Positions 11,551-23,897 of a stretch of DNA of 64,000 nucleotides are shown in pieces. The stretch covers positions 4,402,001 through 4,466,000 of the forward strand of contig JANTQA010000029.1 of the NCBI GenBank assembly GCA_027625915.1. The letters run 5' to 3'. This DNA comes from Anaeramoeba flamelloides. Taxonomy: Eukaryota > Metamonada > Anaeramoebidae. How positions within the stretch are numbered: the first letter of the stretch is position 1; each line of letters opens with the position of its first letter. Under the pieces are notes generated by a model that saw only the letters and a list, made by a program, of their open reading frames with translations, was not told the origin of the DNA and did no database searches. The position numbers were made by a program, and so were the translations under genes.

Positions 11551-11877
11551 TATCAAAAAAAAAAAATCAAAAAAAAAAATGAAAGCTCTGATTATTTATA
11601 ACGAACAAATTTATTAAAAAGTAAAAATTATTAAGAGGATCAAACTTAACTATTAAATAGAGAATACTAAATTAAAAAAAAAAAAAAAAAAATAATAAGG
11701 TTATGAATTATTGTATTTGAAATGTTATTCTAATGAATTAATGAACAAAAGGAAAAAAAAAGTGTTTATTGAAAGGCCAAGAAGAAGATTCATAACAAAC
11801 CTAATAATAAAAAATCAAAATAAAATATAAAAAACAAAAAACTAAAAAAACAAAATGGAATTCAACATTGCAAGCAA
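11551..11877. other. 3' flank of the helical-repeat gene
   Basis: AT-rich sequence between the family B MITE and the stop codon of the gene at 11878, including an A-run near 11672-11692. It holds a putative AATAAA signal for that gene. Confidence 0.5.
11765..11770 (-). promoter_or_regulatory. putative polyadenylation signal AATAAA
   Basis: On the minus strand, AATAAA lies 108-113 bases past the stop codon of the gene at 11878-16185. The motif is common by chance in DNA this AT-rich, so the call rests on position only. Confidence 0.3.
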
Positions 11878-14800
11878 TTAATAGAATGTATGTGAAACAT
11901 CAAAACTGCTAGAAGAGCCACAAAATGGGCATTTATGATGAGATTGGCCACCTCTACATTTTGAACACCAAGCGACCATACATTTTTTACAAGCGATAAC
12001 ATTATGCCCTGAAGTATTGCATACTTTACAGGCGCCAAACTTGGAAACCAAGTTGTTATAAGATTCAACTTGTTTTTTCTTAATTTCTTCTTGTCGTCTC
12101 CTCTCTAATTCCTCTTCTTTAATTATTTTGATGCGTTCTTGGGAGTAACGGAAGAATGAGCAAAATAATCTGATGATTGGGGGTGCGTTACCTGTGATCT
12201 TTGTTTTATCCCACATTTCCTGGAAATTTTCCCTCAAATCGAAGGGGCCCTGTGATCCCTCGGCGCCCTTGTAGGGGGCTGTCCAGCACCTGCCATAATC
12301 GCAGCTGTACGTAAAGCGGTATCCATCGAATGAAGCATATCCAAAGGCAGTTTGGTTGCCTTGGCCCCAGATGGTCAATGTGCCGCGTGCTTGGTTTTTT
12401 TGGAATCTGTATTTGACATTCGAGTATTGGCCATCGACACATGTCAATATCCCGTCGTCCTTATATTCCCAGTTGCCCGCGGTTGGGGTTTCCAATCGGC
12501 AGCCGGAGTATTTCTTGATGTGCTGTGCTTCCAAGTCGTTTGCCATTTTGATTTTCCGTTGTCGTTCCTCTTCGAGCTTTCTTTGCCTTTCCTCTTCGAT
12601 CAGTCGTTGCCTCTCCTGCTCCTCCTCTTTGAGCTTCTTGGCAATGCCCCTGAGCGACTCGAGTTCCTCGGTTTCGTCGGGGAATTTCTTTGCGTAGGCC
12701 GTAATAAATGCGTTGGCAAGATCCATCTCTAGCTTCTTCGACAGCCTGGTGACATAGTATTGTGTCCACTTTTTCATTTCCTGCTCTGCTGGCACGCGGT
12801 TGGAATTGAGATAGTCAATGAGAAGGTCGGTTTCGGGGTGGTTGTCGGGCCTCATGCTTGCGACCTTATTGCATTTCTTTTCCATGTGATCAAACCATCT
12901 AAGCACCTGTGGCCACACCTCGACCATACTTAGATTGCTCAATTTGGGGCCCTGATAGTAAGCGAACCCTGAAAGCGCGTATTTCAGGTCGATCGTGGAA
13001 TATTCGGAGTCCTTGGAGCTGTCGATGGCCTCCTTAAGCAACTTTCCGGCACTCATCGTCATCTTGTAAATTGAAGAGATCGCGATGGCGAATTGGCATT
13101 TCTCCTTGGTTTCGCTGGTCATTGTTTGGTATTTGCTCTTCGCGTTTTCGATCGCCCTTTGCATCATGAGCCCCGCAGCATTCTCGGGGTCTTCCTTGAG
13201 CAAAAGTTCAAGGTTTTTGGTAAGCTTGGGCATATATGTTTTCTCGAAGGGGCCCAACAATCGGTCCAAATCCTTGTAGATGTACTCCGTCGTTGGTTCG
13301 GCGCCCGTGGTGTCGATCGCCTCATATATTTCCTTCAGCTTTTCAAAGAATTTGTTGACCTCCTTACTCGTCTCGTTCATGGCCTTCAAAGGCGTTTGGA
13401 TCGCTGAGGGCAATTTCCAATGGACCTCGAAGATTGGGCACACTTCTTCTTCGTTGGGGATTTTGCCGATCATGCTCATGTTAAGCTGATCAACTTCAAT
13501 CATGAATTTGGAAACGGGGGGCACGTACAAATATTGCTTTCTCAATTTCTTGCATTTATTGTTCAGCGTCTTCAGGTACTTTACGGAAACCTTCTCTTTG
13601 TTTTCCAGCTCGCCCCATTCCTTGCGCAATGGCTGCAACATCTTCTCGATGTCCTTCTGCTGGAAGTTGCCGATTTTGATTGGGTGCTGCTGGTGGTATT
13701 GCTCGACTTGGTTGATCAACTCCTTCCCGAGTTCGGGGTATTTGACCTTCAGGGGGTACACGACGATGAGCATCTTTTGGACATAGATGCCGATTGTGGG
13801 CTTGTCTTCGGATTCAATGGCCGTTTTGAGCAATTTGTCGAACTGTGCGAATTTCGTACGCACCTTGTTGATCGTGCTTTCTGCGATCTTGGGGCCCATC
13901 AGCTTCTCGCATTTGTCAATTGCCGCGTCAATGGATTTGATTAGCCCCGCAGCCAATTTGTGTGCTCCGAATTTCAATTTCAATGGTGCTGAGATTTCAA
14001 GTAAATATTCTCTCTTCTTGATGATGTTGTCTGTGTCGCCCTTCTCCATCGCCATCGTGAAAAACCTGATTGCGGATTCAATTCTTGGCTTGTGCTGGTT
14101 AATTTCTCTTTCTGCGATCATGTCGCCCATTTCATTTTCAATTTTGTTCAAGAGTTCCTCGGATTCCGTGATGGCCTTCTTGGCCTTTTCGTCTTTCGCG
14201 TATTCCTGCAACTGCTCGACTAACTCTGAGAGTTGCTTTTGGTAAATTTGCACCTTGGGCACGTTTTTTTGCCTGTAGCTGGTGTTGATCCACTGCTTGG
14301 CAGAGTGGATCTTTGGTAAGATCCTTTCGATGGCCAGTGTGGCAATGATTTCGCCAAGCTCGCTTTCCACGGTTTCCAGCAAGGTGTTGACTTCATTTAA
14401 CAAGTTCTTGGCCTTTTCGTCGTTTTCATATCTGTACAATGGCTGCGAGTCGCTTTGTAAGATCTGCTTATACTCGAGGACCTTATCAACGTTCTTTTGG
14501 TTCTTGTATGTTTTCATCCAGGAGATGCTGGATTTTAATTTCCTTTCACACTCCTCAATGGCATGGCCTTTAATGATTTCACCAAGCTCTTTTTCAACTG
14601 ACTCGACCAATTCATCAACTTCATTCAAAAAGTTCTTTGCTGTCTCATTCTCGGGGTACTTTTGCCTGAGTGGCTCAGCGATTTCCAATAGTTCCTTTTG
14701 ATATTCGCTGGCCTTTTCGGCGTTTTTTTGCCTCACATATGTGCCAAGCCAGCTCTTTACTGATTTGGCCTTTTGTAAAACAGCTTCCACTTCCATTTTT

Positions 14801-16185
14801 TCAATAAGTTCACCCATTTCTTTGGTGACGCTTTCAACCAATTCGTCAACTTCGTTCAAAAATTTCTTTGCTGTCTCATTCTCGGGGTACTTTTGCCGGA
14901 GTGGTGCAACCAATTCCAATAATTGGTTTTGGTAGTCCTGTACCTTATCGACATCTCTTTGCCTCAGGTATGAGCTGGTCCATGATTTGATCGACTTGGC
15001 CTTTTGGATCACACCTTCCACTTCCTGCTTTTCAAGCTTTTCCCCTAATTCCTTCTCGGCGTTTTCGATCAGCTCGTCCACCTCCTGTAAAAAGCTCTTC
15101 ATTGCTGTGTTGTCTTCCTGTCTTTGCCGAAGTGGCGCAACTAATTCCAATAATTGCTCCTTGTATTCGTTGACCTTTCCTGCGTCGCCCTTCCGTGTGT
15201 ATGTGCCGATCCACGATTTCATCGAGTTATATTTTTGCTTGACTGTGCCCATCTCGCTTTCAAAGATGATCTTTGGGAGCACTTGATCGACCTTCTCCAG
15301 CATTTCCTGAACTTGCTTGATAATGGACTGTGCGCCCTTTTCTTCAGAGTATTTGGAATAGAATGCATTAAATTCGTCTTTCAATTTTTCGCTCTTCTTC
15401 TGAACGTCGCTAACGTTCTTACGGCGGAGTGAGCTATTCAAAAACGAGATCTGTGATTTAAATGTTTTGCTATCATTTTCAATTGCTTGCCTGGCTTGGT
15501 TGTCACCGGATTCGCCTTCCAATTGATCTGCTTGTTCGTGGAATTTGATCAAAAAGTCCTTCACAATCTTCAACTTGGAATACTTCTCCTCGTTCTCAAG
15601 AAGTGGGCGTATGACCTCTCGTGCCTGGTTCAAGTACTCTAATGCCTTCTTGGGGTCGCGTTTGGTGTACGAACCCGCCCAGCTAAGTGGGGACCTTGCC
15701 TTCGAAATGTAGGTCTTGGCCTCGTTCTCGAGTATCGCAGATCCTGCTTCTTCCTCGGCCTGTTGCAAGTAGTCATTCATCTCGTTGTAGTATTTCTTAC
15801 CATCTTCGCTTTGGTGGAACAGATCCTTGTTCGTCGTTAAGAGATCGCGCAACGTGTCCATGTATTTGGAGATGTTCTTGGCATTTTTCGAGCGGATCGC
15901 AGATCCCAGCCAACTCTTTGCAGAGTTCGTCTTTGTTTTGATTTGTTGAGTCTCTTTTTTGATCCGTTTGGCTTCAAACTCTTCAATATATTTCTGAAGA
16001 GTAACCTCAGTCTCATTTTTAAATTTCTCACCTGCACTGTCGCTAAATGCTCCTGGGTTGTTGTCGAGCAAGTCTCGGCACGTCTTCATGTATTTGTCAA
16101 AATTTGTTTTGTTAACAGAGTTAACAGATGATCGTACCCAAGACAAGGGAGATCTAATTTTGCTTTGAAGAGTTTTTAAATCCAT
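11878..16185 (-). CDS. giant helical-repeat protein with C-terminal eight-cysteine zinc module
   Basis: Single-exon gene of 1435 residues, not assigned to a named family. Residues about 10-830 hold some eleven tandem units of 75-85 residues, each opening with an SxKSWxxxYxRQ-like motif and continuing with amphipathic helices. Units six and seven are nearly identical in places (LRQKYPENETAK), a sign of recent duplication. Residues about 870-1170 are helical without obvious repeats. A charged coiled coil (EEERQRKLEEERQRK) covers about 1181-1215, followed by a strand-rich W/C/Y segment to about 1318. The tail has four CxxC pairs (C1386, 1389, 1399, 1402, 1407, 1410, 1419, 1422), enough for two zinc ions as in RING-like modules. 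A scaffold or ubiquitin-linked role is inference. GC is far above the flanks. Confidence 0.85.
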   Translation of the reverse strand: MDLKTLQSKIRSPLSWVRSSVNSVNKTNFDKYMKTCRDLLDNNPGAFSDSAGEKFKNETEVTLQKYIEEFEAKRIKKETQQIKTKTNSAKSWLGSAIRSKNAKNISKYMDTLRDLLTTNKDLFHQSEDGKKYYNEMNDYLQQAEEEAGSAILENEAKTYISKARSPLSWAGSYTKRDPKKALEYLNQAREVIRPLLENEEKYSKLKIVKDFLIKFHEQADQLEGESGDNQARQAIENDSKTFKSQISFLNSSLRRKNVSDVQKKSEKLKDEFNAFYSKYSEEKGAQSIIKQVQEMLEKVDQVLPKIIFESEMGTVKQKYNSMKSWIGTYTRKGDAGKVNEYKEQLLELVAPLRQRQEDNTAMKSFLQEVDELIENAEKELGEKLEKQEVEGVIQKAKSIKSWTSSYLRQRDVDKVQDYQNQLLELVAPLRQKYPENETAKKFLNEVDELVESVTKEMGELIEKMEVEAVLQKAKSVKSWLGTYVRQKNAEKASEYQKELLEIAEPLRQKYPENETAKNFLNEVDELVESVEKELGEIIKGHAIEECERKLKSSISWMKTYKNQKNVDKVLEYKQILQSDSQPLYRYENDEKAKNLLNEVNTLLETVESELGEIIATLAIERILPKIHSAKQWINTSYRQKNVPKVQIYQKQLSELVEQLQEYAKDEKAKKAITESEELLNKIENEMGDMIAEREINQHKPRIESAIRFFTMAMEKGDTDNIIKKREYLLEISAPLKLKFGAHKLAAGLIKSIDAAIDKCEKLMGPKIAESTINKVRTKFAQFDKLLKTAIESEDKPTIGIYVQKMLIVVYPLKVKYPELGKELINQVEQYHQQHPIKIGNFQQKDIEKMLQPLRKEWGELENKEKVSVKYLKTLNNKCKKLRKQYLYVPPVSKFMIEVDQLNMSMIGKIPNEEEVCPIFEVHWKLPSAIQTPLKAMNETSKEVNKFFEKLKEIYEAIDTTGAEPTTEYIYKDLDRLLGPFEKTYMPKLTKNLELLLKEDPENAAGLMMQRAIENAKSKYQTMTSETKEKCQFAIAISSIYKMTMSAGKLLKEAIDSSKDSEYSTIDLKYALSGFAYYQGPKLSNLSMVEVWPQVLRWFDHMEKKCNKVASMRPDNHPETDLLIDYLNSNRVPAEQEMKKWTQYYVTRLSKKLEMDLANAFITAYAKKFPDETEELESLRGIAKKLKEEEQERQRLIEEERQRKLEEERQRKIKMANDLEAQHIKKYSGCRLETPTAGNWEYKDDGILTCVDGQYSNVKYRFQKNQARGTLTIWGQGNQTAFGYASFDGYRFTYSCDYGRCWTAPYKGAEGSQGPFDLRENFQEMWDKTKITGNAPPIIRLFCSFFRYSQERIKIIKEEELERRRQEEIKKKQVESYNNLVSKFGACKVCNTSGHNVIACKKCMVAWCSKCRGGQSHHKCPFCGSSSSFDVSHTFY

Positions 16186-17738
16186 AATAGTTGGTTTTTT
16201 TTTTATACTTGTTTAATTCTGATTTAATAACCGAAAAGATTGAAAAAAAAAATAAATGATTATTTTTCTCCTTTTTTTTTTAAATGTAGAACATTTTCAA
16301 ACATGCTTATTTTTTGTCCTTATTCCTTCACATTTGCGGGTTAGTGTTCTTTTTTTTGGTACCAATTTCCGATTAAAACTGTTTAAATGATTCTATCTTT
16401 TTGTGATATTGAATATTTCAAATCTATTCCATGTACAACTAAATTACTGTTTAAATAAACGGAAATGAGAGTTTGAGTTGAAATGTTGAATTTTCATAAA
16501 TTTGCTTTTCGATGAAATTCAAATCAATATAAAATTGATCTACAAAATTTTCTATAAACAATATTTATTTGGAGATATTTAATTTTGAAAGCAAGACAGC
16601 TATTAGTATTATTTAACATAGTATTACATCTAAGTGTGAATGGAAAAAGTTTTATTTGGAACCTTTGAGCAAAACAGAATGGTTAACAGTTCTTTTCATT
16701 TTTTTGAAAATCTTTTTTCCCTTTTTTTTAAAAACGTCATTTAGTCCTAATAGTTTTTGGTGAAAGAAAATAGGTTCTTTTTTGAATTCTTCATCAGTAA
16801 CACAAACAGATTCACTCTAAAATAAACAAACGTTTTTCCGGAATTGGTTAATCAAGATTTTTGTTATTAAAAATATTTTGCCATTTAAAGAGTTGCAAAG
16901 AACAGTCTGACAACATTTTAAAACATGAAATAATTTTCAAAACTATCAACTATCAAATATCCGGTTTTATATAAATATTTTCGGAACAAAACTGGAAAAA
17001 TTGGTTTCGAAAAAAGAACACTTCATCTATCAACTACTTTTCAAAAGTTCCTTTTCGTCAAAACGAAAAAAATTTCTTTTAAACACACAAAAGAAAAATT
17101 ATAAAAATGTTGAAAATATTAATACTGTATATAGATTTGATGGATTAGTTTTATTGATTTAACATATGGAGTTTTAAACCAATTCCTTTTCCTCTTAATT
17201 TAAATTACTCCTTTTATTTTTTAACTGTAACAAGAGAAAACAAAAATTGGCAAAAATACACCAAATTGGAACAGTAATGATGTAAAAATTGTAACAAAAC
17301 CGTGAATACAAATTGTAGTTGTTTTTAAGTCAACAAAGCAATTGTTTCAACTGGGAACAATTGTTGAAATGGGTTTAAATTTAAACTTCTTCAGCAAACA
17401 GAATTTCAATTGAACTTTCAGATGTTTTTTTTTTTTGAAAAAGATAAATTAATTAAAGTTTTTTGATTTTTTTTTTGAATAAATGGTTTTTGTATTTTTA
17501 ACGTGAATATTTTGTTTACTACCTTTTCAACCCCCATGTTCAAATGGAAAGCCTAAACTTCAATCTAATTATTTGATAACTCAATTAATTAAAGAAAAAA
17601 TTACGAAAATAAAGTAAAAATTTTTTTCCAATTTAGAGTTCAAATAACATTTGATCAATAAAGACAAAAAATTTTATTATTTGAGTACATTACCTGAATT
17701 GTAACTTTTGAGAAGATTCCTATTATTTGACTGAACTA
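16186..17738. other. spacer upstream of the helical-repeat gene
   Basis: AT-rich, with pyrimidine-rich stretches just upstream of the ATG at 16185. No gene or repeat was recognised. Confidence 0.5.
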
Positions 17739-17964
17739 CTGGTATTTGAGTTTTAAATATGAAAAATTATTTACTCCCTTTTTAATTTCCTTTTTCAAAA
17801 TAAATTTTCTGAGTTAACCCAATACACCTTATAAACTAAATAAAAAAGGTCTAAAAAAGAACCAAATCCACAAATTAAACGATATTTCTTTGGAAACTCT
17901 ATTTTTCAAGACAAATATGGAAAACGGAGTGAATATTCTTTCACAATTATAATTCTTATATCTG
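17739..17964. mobile_element. MITE family G, diverged copy
   Basis: Preceded by TA at 17737-17738 and followed by TA at 17965-17966. It opens CTGGTATTTGAGTTTTAAAT and ends with an inverted, eroded match (AATTCTTATATCTG). Internal GGAAAACGGAGTGAATATT mirrors the opening arm. At 226 bp it is longer than the other family members. Confidence 0.5.
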
Positions 17965-19126
17965 TAAATTTAATAAAAATAAAATTATTCTTTAATTATT
18001 TTAGTGCCTTTTTTAAAACTTTAAAATCAACACGAGGGTTACTGCCAATGTTAAACAAATTCTTGAAACAAGATTTCGAAAAAGAAAAAGTTATATTTTT
18101 ATAATCTATTGTAGAATCCAATAGATTGATTCCATTCATTTATTTAATCTTTTTTTTTGTGTAAAAAGATCAATTTCTGTGATAATTTTAATTGGGTCAG
18201 TAGACTGGAATTCCACCACTTTTTACTTGAAATTATAATTTTTCATTCTACTGGATAATCATTTTATGTTAGAGTTTTTAAAAAAAAAAAATTTAGAACA
18301 AAATACAAGAAAAAAAAATAATCTTGGATTCAAAAAAAAAAAAAGTAAAAACAAGAATTGATTGAATAAATTGTAGATTTTATTCTTTCAAGTTAACCAT
18401 CTTCTCAACTTTATAAATTTTCAAAAATAAAATGAGTTTGGTTCAACAGTGATCAAAATTAACCCTATTTTAATTCAATCACAAAAGTTATTCAGAAAAA
18501 CTCTTTTTAATGATAGGTATATTAAAAAAAAATTCGAAAAAAATTTTTACTCAATTTTCGTAATTTTTTTATTGTTTATAAGATTTTTTTCGAAATTTGA
18601 TCTTCTCTATTTTTATTTGGGACAGGAAAAGTAAAACGAAAATGAAGTGAAAGTGTTCTCTCAGTAATTATAAAAATAGCAGTATAGAAAATAATTTGAC
18701 CAATGAGATTCATAAACGATAACAGACACAATTCGTAAAAGTTTTAATGAATATAATTTCTTATGATTCTAGAATCCAACTCACAAGAGAAGATTTGATC
18801 CGAATAATTGAGAAGTCTCATTCATAGTTGTGAAAATAATACAGTTCCTGAAAAAATCCCTGAAAAGATTTTTAATACACAAGTGTAAATATGGAATGTT
18901 GTAAAAAATAAAGTTTTTACATTTTTTGAGATGAATAAAGAGTTCCATGTATTTATCTAAAATTTTGATCATAGTAAATGAAACTCCCATTTTGATTTTT
19001 AAGCTTAAAGAGATTTTCAATATAAAATCGTTTGGTGTATATCAATACTTTGTTTGAAAAATGATTTTTTTTTTAAATGAAAAGATTGATGTTTTCCAAA
19101 CGATTTTTGGATTAAAATTATTATTA
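17965..19126. other. AT-rich spacer, nothing firm
   Basis: A half copy resembling family G may lie near 18625-18680 (AATGAAGTGAAAGTGTTCTC). No gene is supported. Confidence 0.4.
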
Positions 19127-19546
19127 CCGTTGTGGAAAAAAGTGAAACAGGAAAAAAAGTGAAACACGGTTTTTCATTGGGAACCTTGCTGAAAATGAAA
19201 AGAAAAATCAATTAAAAGAAGAAACCGATTAACTTCAAATAATAACCCATTGTATTATTGTCAACCAACCCAACAAATACAATTTAAATCTACTTGATTT
19301 ATCGAAATTATTGATGTGGTTTTGGACTTTGTAAAAATAGTCGATTTTTTGAAACAAATTTTTAATTATTGATCAATCAAAGAAAAACCCCCACCAAAAG
19401 ATAGTCTAAAAAAAATTGTTATTGTGGAGAATGCTTCATTTTGTCTTTATTTATTTATTTATTTATTCTTTTTTTAATTGGTTTTACTTTTCATTTTCAG
19501 TAATTTTCCCAATGAAAAACCATGTTTCACTTTTTTTCCACAACGG
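19127..19546. mobile_element. TIR element family I, copy 1
   Basis: Inverted ends CCGTTGTGGAAAAAAGTGAA and TTTCACTTTTTTTCCACAAC. Inner inverted arms read GGTTTTTCATTGGGAA and TTCCCAATGAAAAACC. The interior is shared in the same order with 43945-44395 and 53361-53807 (CAATTTAAATCTACTT, AAAATAGTCGATTTTTT, TTTTTAATTATTGATCAAT). It has no coding capacity. Confidence 0.65.
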
Positions 19547-21459
19547 CAAGTCTCTTAAGATAATCAGATATTATATATACCCTTACCAAAATTTGGATAA
19601 ATTGCACCTAACTCTTTATTTATCCCAAAAATTGGAACGTCTCTATTTTTTATAACATTACATATTTACTCTAGTGTAATAAAAATTGTTGTTAAGGGGG
19701 TAAGTGCATTTTTCATTTTTTGAGTTCGACCATTTATGTGAAACTGAATTCTTCAAATCATTTATTTAGGCAAATACATTGATATTTTAATAAATACTAG
19801 AATGGGATATATCCTAGTATTATATATTTTCATACCAACAACAAAAGGGAAATCAAAAAAAACAAAAAAATGAAAAAATTGATCAAAAAAAAAAATAAAT
19901 TAAAATCATTTATTTCAAGCTCTTATCTGTAAAATTTTACACAATTACTTATTCTTCATTTGATTTTATTTTAAATTCTTTAGGAAAATAATTTTGTTTG
20001 GAAAATGTCTGATAAACAAATTACTTTTTATTTCTAAAGAATTTTCAAAATAAATCTAATAATCCTATTTTCATTTATTTTCACCCAATTCTAGTTTTTG
20101 TTCTAAAAATCAGATATTTTTATTTAATTCTTTGTGAGAATAGGGGTTTATTGGACAAACTCGTTTGATTTTATGATTATTTATTTTCTATTAAATTGGA
20201 ATACTCAAAATTATTCTGAATCTGATTGAAATTTTTTCTTGAATTTTTCAATTATTTTGATTTGAATCATATCCAACTGTTTTTTGATTCCAATTATTCA
20301 ACCCCTCTATTTTAATTTTTGAAATACTATTCCTTGTTTTGGCTTGGTTTGATAAAAATACCTTAAAAAAGAATTTTGTAAACAGATTTGTAACAAAATG
20401 TTTTGTTAAATAATAATAAATAGTAATGGGGCAAGAAATTCATGGTAAAAAATAGTTTCTAATCATACAAACTAAGAAGATAAAGAAAAAAAAATCTTCT
20501 AAAATATGTTGTTATCTGTATTATTATTATTATTTCATACTTGATTTCAACGAATTTATTTGGAAAGATGATCTTTCTTGCTTGGTCTTCTAAAAGAAAA
20601 TATTTGTTTCAAATACACCCCCTTTCGGGTCTATTTTTTTTGTTTACTGTTGGATTAATTTCAATCGTCTGTATAAACAAATCTCTAGATCCAAAACCAA
20701 ATTTCATAAAACCCGTAATTTTAATCAATGAAAAATGTTCAAAAAATGAAAAATGAAAGATTCAACTCTGGATTACTTTTACTCTTTTCACAAACAGACT
20801 AGCAAATGGGGGTTGGTTTCAAAGTTTATTATATCTGGTGGCGCACACAAAATATTTTTCAGTTATTTTCACACAATTTAAAATTTTCAAAATTGCCAAA
20901 TGTACTTACTTCCTTAAAATAAAGCTTGGGGAAAAGTTTAACCCCCACTTCGAAATAAAAAAGGTATTATTTTTATTATACCAGACCAATACATCAACCG
21001 ATCAAAGAAACCAACAAAGGAACCTAATTAAATTTGATATTGATATCTTAAAGTTATATTATTTAAAAAAGAAGTTTCTAAAAATAAAGGACCAAATCGG
21101 AAATATTTCTCTCAAAAAATAGGGTAAATTATTCTATAGAAATTTTTTATCTATTAAAAAAACAAAAAATTTCAAAAAAAAATAAGAATATTATGAAAAA
21201 TTTTCAATTAATATTGTTCAAAATTTATAACTTATTTAAAATATTATGGGGTTTACTTTTAAAATTTATTTTAACTTGGGTATACCTTTGGGTAGTTAAA
21301 CGAATGTTGCATTGGAATACGAAGAAGAAAAAAAGACACGGAATATATTTTTATTAAATGATTATAGTTGCTGTGTAAGCATTATTTTGATCACCCTACC
21401 CCAAAATTGATGTACTTTTTCTTTATCTATAAACCAAACATCCTTTTATTTAAGAATCA
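19547..21459. other. AT-rich spacer, nothing firm
   Basis: A slightly GC-richer patch at 20600-20700 carries a 71-codon ATG frame (20541-20756) with a hydrophobic middle. It is not called: no homologue, no splice context, and its length is within chance. Confidence 0.4.
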
Positions 21460-21830
21460 AACATTTTAAATTATAACCCAGCCAGTTATTAAAACCACGG
21501 CTAAATGGATTATACTTTCCAAAACAGTATTAGACCAGTTAAAAAACAAGAAATAATACTCCCGTTTTCCAAATTAATAGTAAACCATAATAAAACACTT
21601 ATTTTTCAATAAATTAGATCAACTTATCCCATCAAACAATCACTTATGTATTCTATAAACATATACTTTAACGAATAAGCCGGTGGGTTTATTACAGAAA
21701 TATAAAAAAATCGGTTATTTATCAAAAGGATTTAATTTAAAATATTTACTTTTACACAATAATTTTCATAATATTAACAATTAAAAGTATTGGTAGTGAT
21801 TTATTTCAAGTGCCCTGTATTTTTCTCTAC
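21460..21830. repeat. dispersed element family C, diverged copy
   Basis: Shares ordered blocks with 43045-43431 and 35485-36125: GAATCAAACATTTTAAATTA, then ATCAAACAATCACTTATGTA, GGTGGGTTTATTA, CAATTAAAAGTATT and a terminal CCTGTATTTTTCTCTA. The left end could not be fixed. Confidence 0.5.
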
Positions 21831-23765
21831 AATGCCCTTTTTTCATTTCTAAACATAGGGAAAAGTTGACATTTGTGTAAAAGTGCTCTAAACTAGACCT
21901 AAAATGAAAAAATTTCCCCTTGATTCCCCAAAAATAATGTTATCTAGAAATGAAAGAAACAATTCAAAAACAAAATTCAAAAAAGAAAAAATATAGAGAA
22001 CTGATACAATTAATTACGGGTTATCTATAATAAATCCACAGTGAGGAGGAGTGTGTTAAAAAATTGTTGAATTATACCTACTACCCCAAAATAAATGAAA
22101 TTATTCAACTATTTCTTTACCCAACTTAATTACTTGTGTATTTCTTATAAAATCATTTTAATCCGGGCTAAGCGAAAAAAAATGAAAAAAAAAAAAAATG
22201 ACCTGTCTACAAAGATGATTTAATTAGTTTTTATGTTAGTTCAGCTTCTTGAATCTTGATTACTCTTTCAATTTTGGCTATTTTCAAATTTTGAATTTTT
22301 TTTTTGTTATTCAAAATAACTTTTAGGATTATGATGGGAATTTCTAATTATCTAAATTAGAATGGTTGTGAGATATATCAATTTAGTAAGTTTTGTGTAG
22401 ACCAAGTCTAGCAGCTTGTACGAATTTTCAAAAAAAGTGATAATTAAAAGTGTCGATAATCATCTGACTCATCTAATTTGAATGTTTTTAACAAAAAATA
22501 AGAAGAAAAAAAGTTGGTTGGAAATTTCTCGATTAAATTGATCTATTATTTTATATAAGGTACTTTAAAATTGATTTTTGGGGGTTCTATATCAAAGTAT
22601 TATTTTCAAAATTATTAAAAAAATTGGTAATTTTTTGGATTTTTATTTATATTATAAAATACAAATTGATAATATATATATTTTTTTTTGTGTTTTTTTT
22701 TAATTTTATTTTATATTATTGGTATTAACCAGCCCATTCGAAAATAAATCTTGTAATTTTGTTCATTTCTCAAAAATAAAAGAATTATAATTTGTTCTTG
22801 GTGATATTAAAAAATTATATATCTAGCATTATAATCAATATATTACTTTGTATCCACTAAAATACGAGCGGTTATTTTTTTTTCAAACCCAAGCTAAAAA
22901 AATGATAATAAATAACCTAATTTATAGGAATATTTATATTGGCTATTTTCCAAAAAAAAAAAAAAAAAAAAGATGTTTGTTAGATTATACCAAACTCTAT
23001 ACGGGTATAATTGTGTTTTTTTTCCCTTTTCTTTTTTTTTTTTGTTTTTTTTTGAGAAATAACATGTTATGTTTTTCTTCAAATCCTTCAATATATAAAA
23101 CAATGGAAGATAAAGATATATAGAAGAAATGTGAATCATCTCTAGTTCTTAATTAGCCAGTTCTTGTTTTTTTATTAAATAAAAAAAAATAAAATTTAAA
23201 AGGTATTTTTATTGGATAGTGTTATTTGGTTTAAGTGTTTAAAGAGGGGAAAGAAGATAATTTTTTAAAAATATTACAAATTAGAAAAAGTTAATTTTTG
23301 AGTAGGGAGAAATAACTTTTAACTCTTTTATTCAAATATATAATTATTCTAGATTTAATGATCTTAAAAAAAAATGAATAAAAAAACTTTTAAGAATTTT
23401 TTTTATTTTTTTTTAATTTTTTTTTAATCCTGAAGATCTCTGTATTACAAAAAATAATAATTCAAGCAATTTTACCAATTTTTTCGATACCAAACTAACT
23501 ATTTTTCTTTATAAGTTCTATAAATATCACCCTATCAAGAAAATATATTGCCTTTTTTCTCAAAATCACACAAATAACTACAGACAGCCACCACTCAATG
23601 AGTTTTGGGTGTGTTATAAGGTGCATTATTGGTGAAAATTGCTTTTAGAAAATAGTTGCTTTTCAAACTCTTTTTTTCGGTTGATCGGATTTAATTAAAT
23701 TAAGATTATACAATTAAGATTACATGCTTTTGAAAAAAATTTAAGAAGTTTTATCAATTTTAAGG

Positions 23766-23766
<1 letters not shown>
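21831..23766. other. AT-rich spacer, nothing firm
   Basis: Contains a further stretch resembling family C near 22070-22165 (AATTATACCTACTACCCCAA). No gene is supported. The overlapping open frames at 22848-23139 are composed of K/F/Y runs. Confidence 0.4.
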
Positions 23767-23847
<81 letters not shown>

Positions 23848-23848
23848 T

Positions 23849-23896
<48 letters not shown>

Positions 23897-23897
23897 G
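23767..23897. repeat. (CA)n/(TG)n microsatellite followed by (AT)n
   Basis: About 114 bases of CA dinucleotides with a few interruptions (ATACACATAC, CATGCAC), passing directly into about 16 bases of AT repeat. The cysteine/valine-rich open frames on the minus strand are products of the repeat and are not genes. Confidence 0.95.

Noticed and set aside
12352-16131. Many plus-strand frames opposite the helical-repeat gene
   Set aside because: Antisense shadows; they follow the repeat pattern of the real gene and have no domains of their own.
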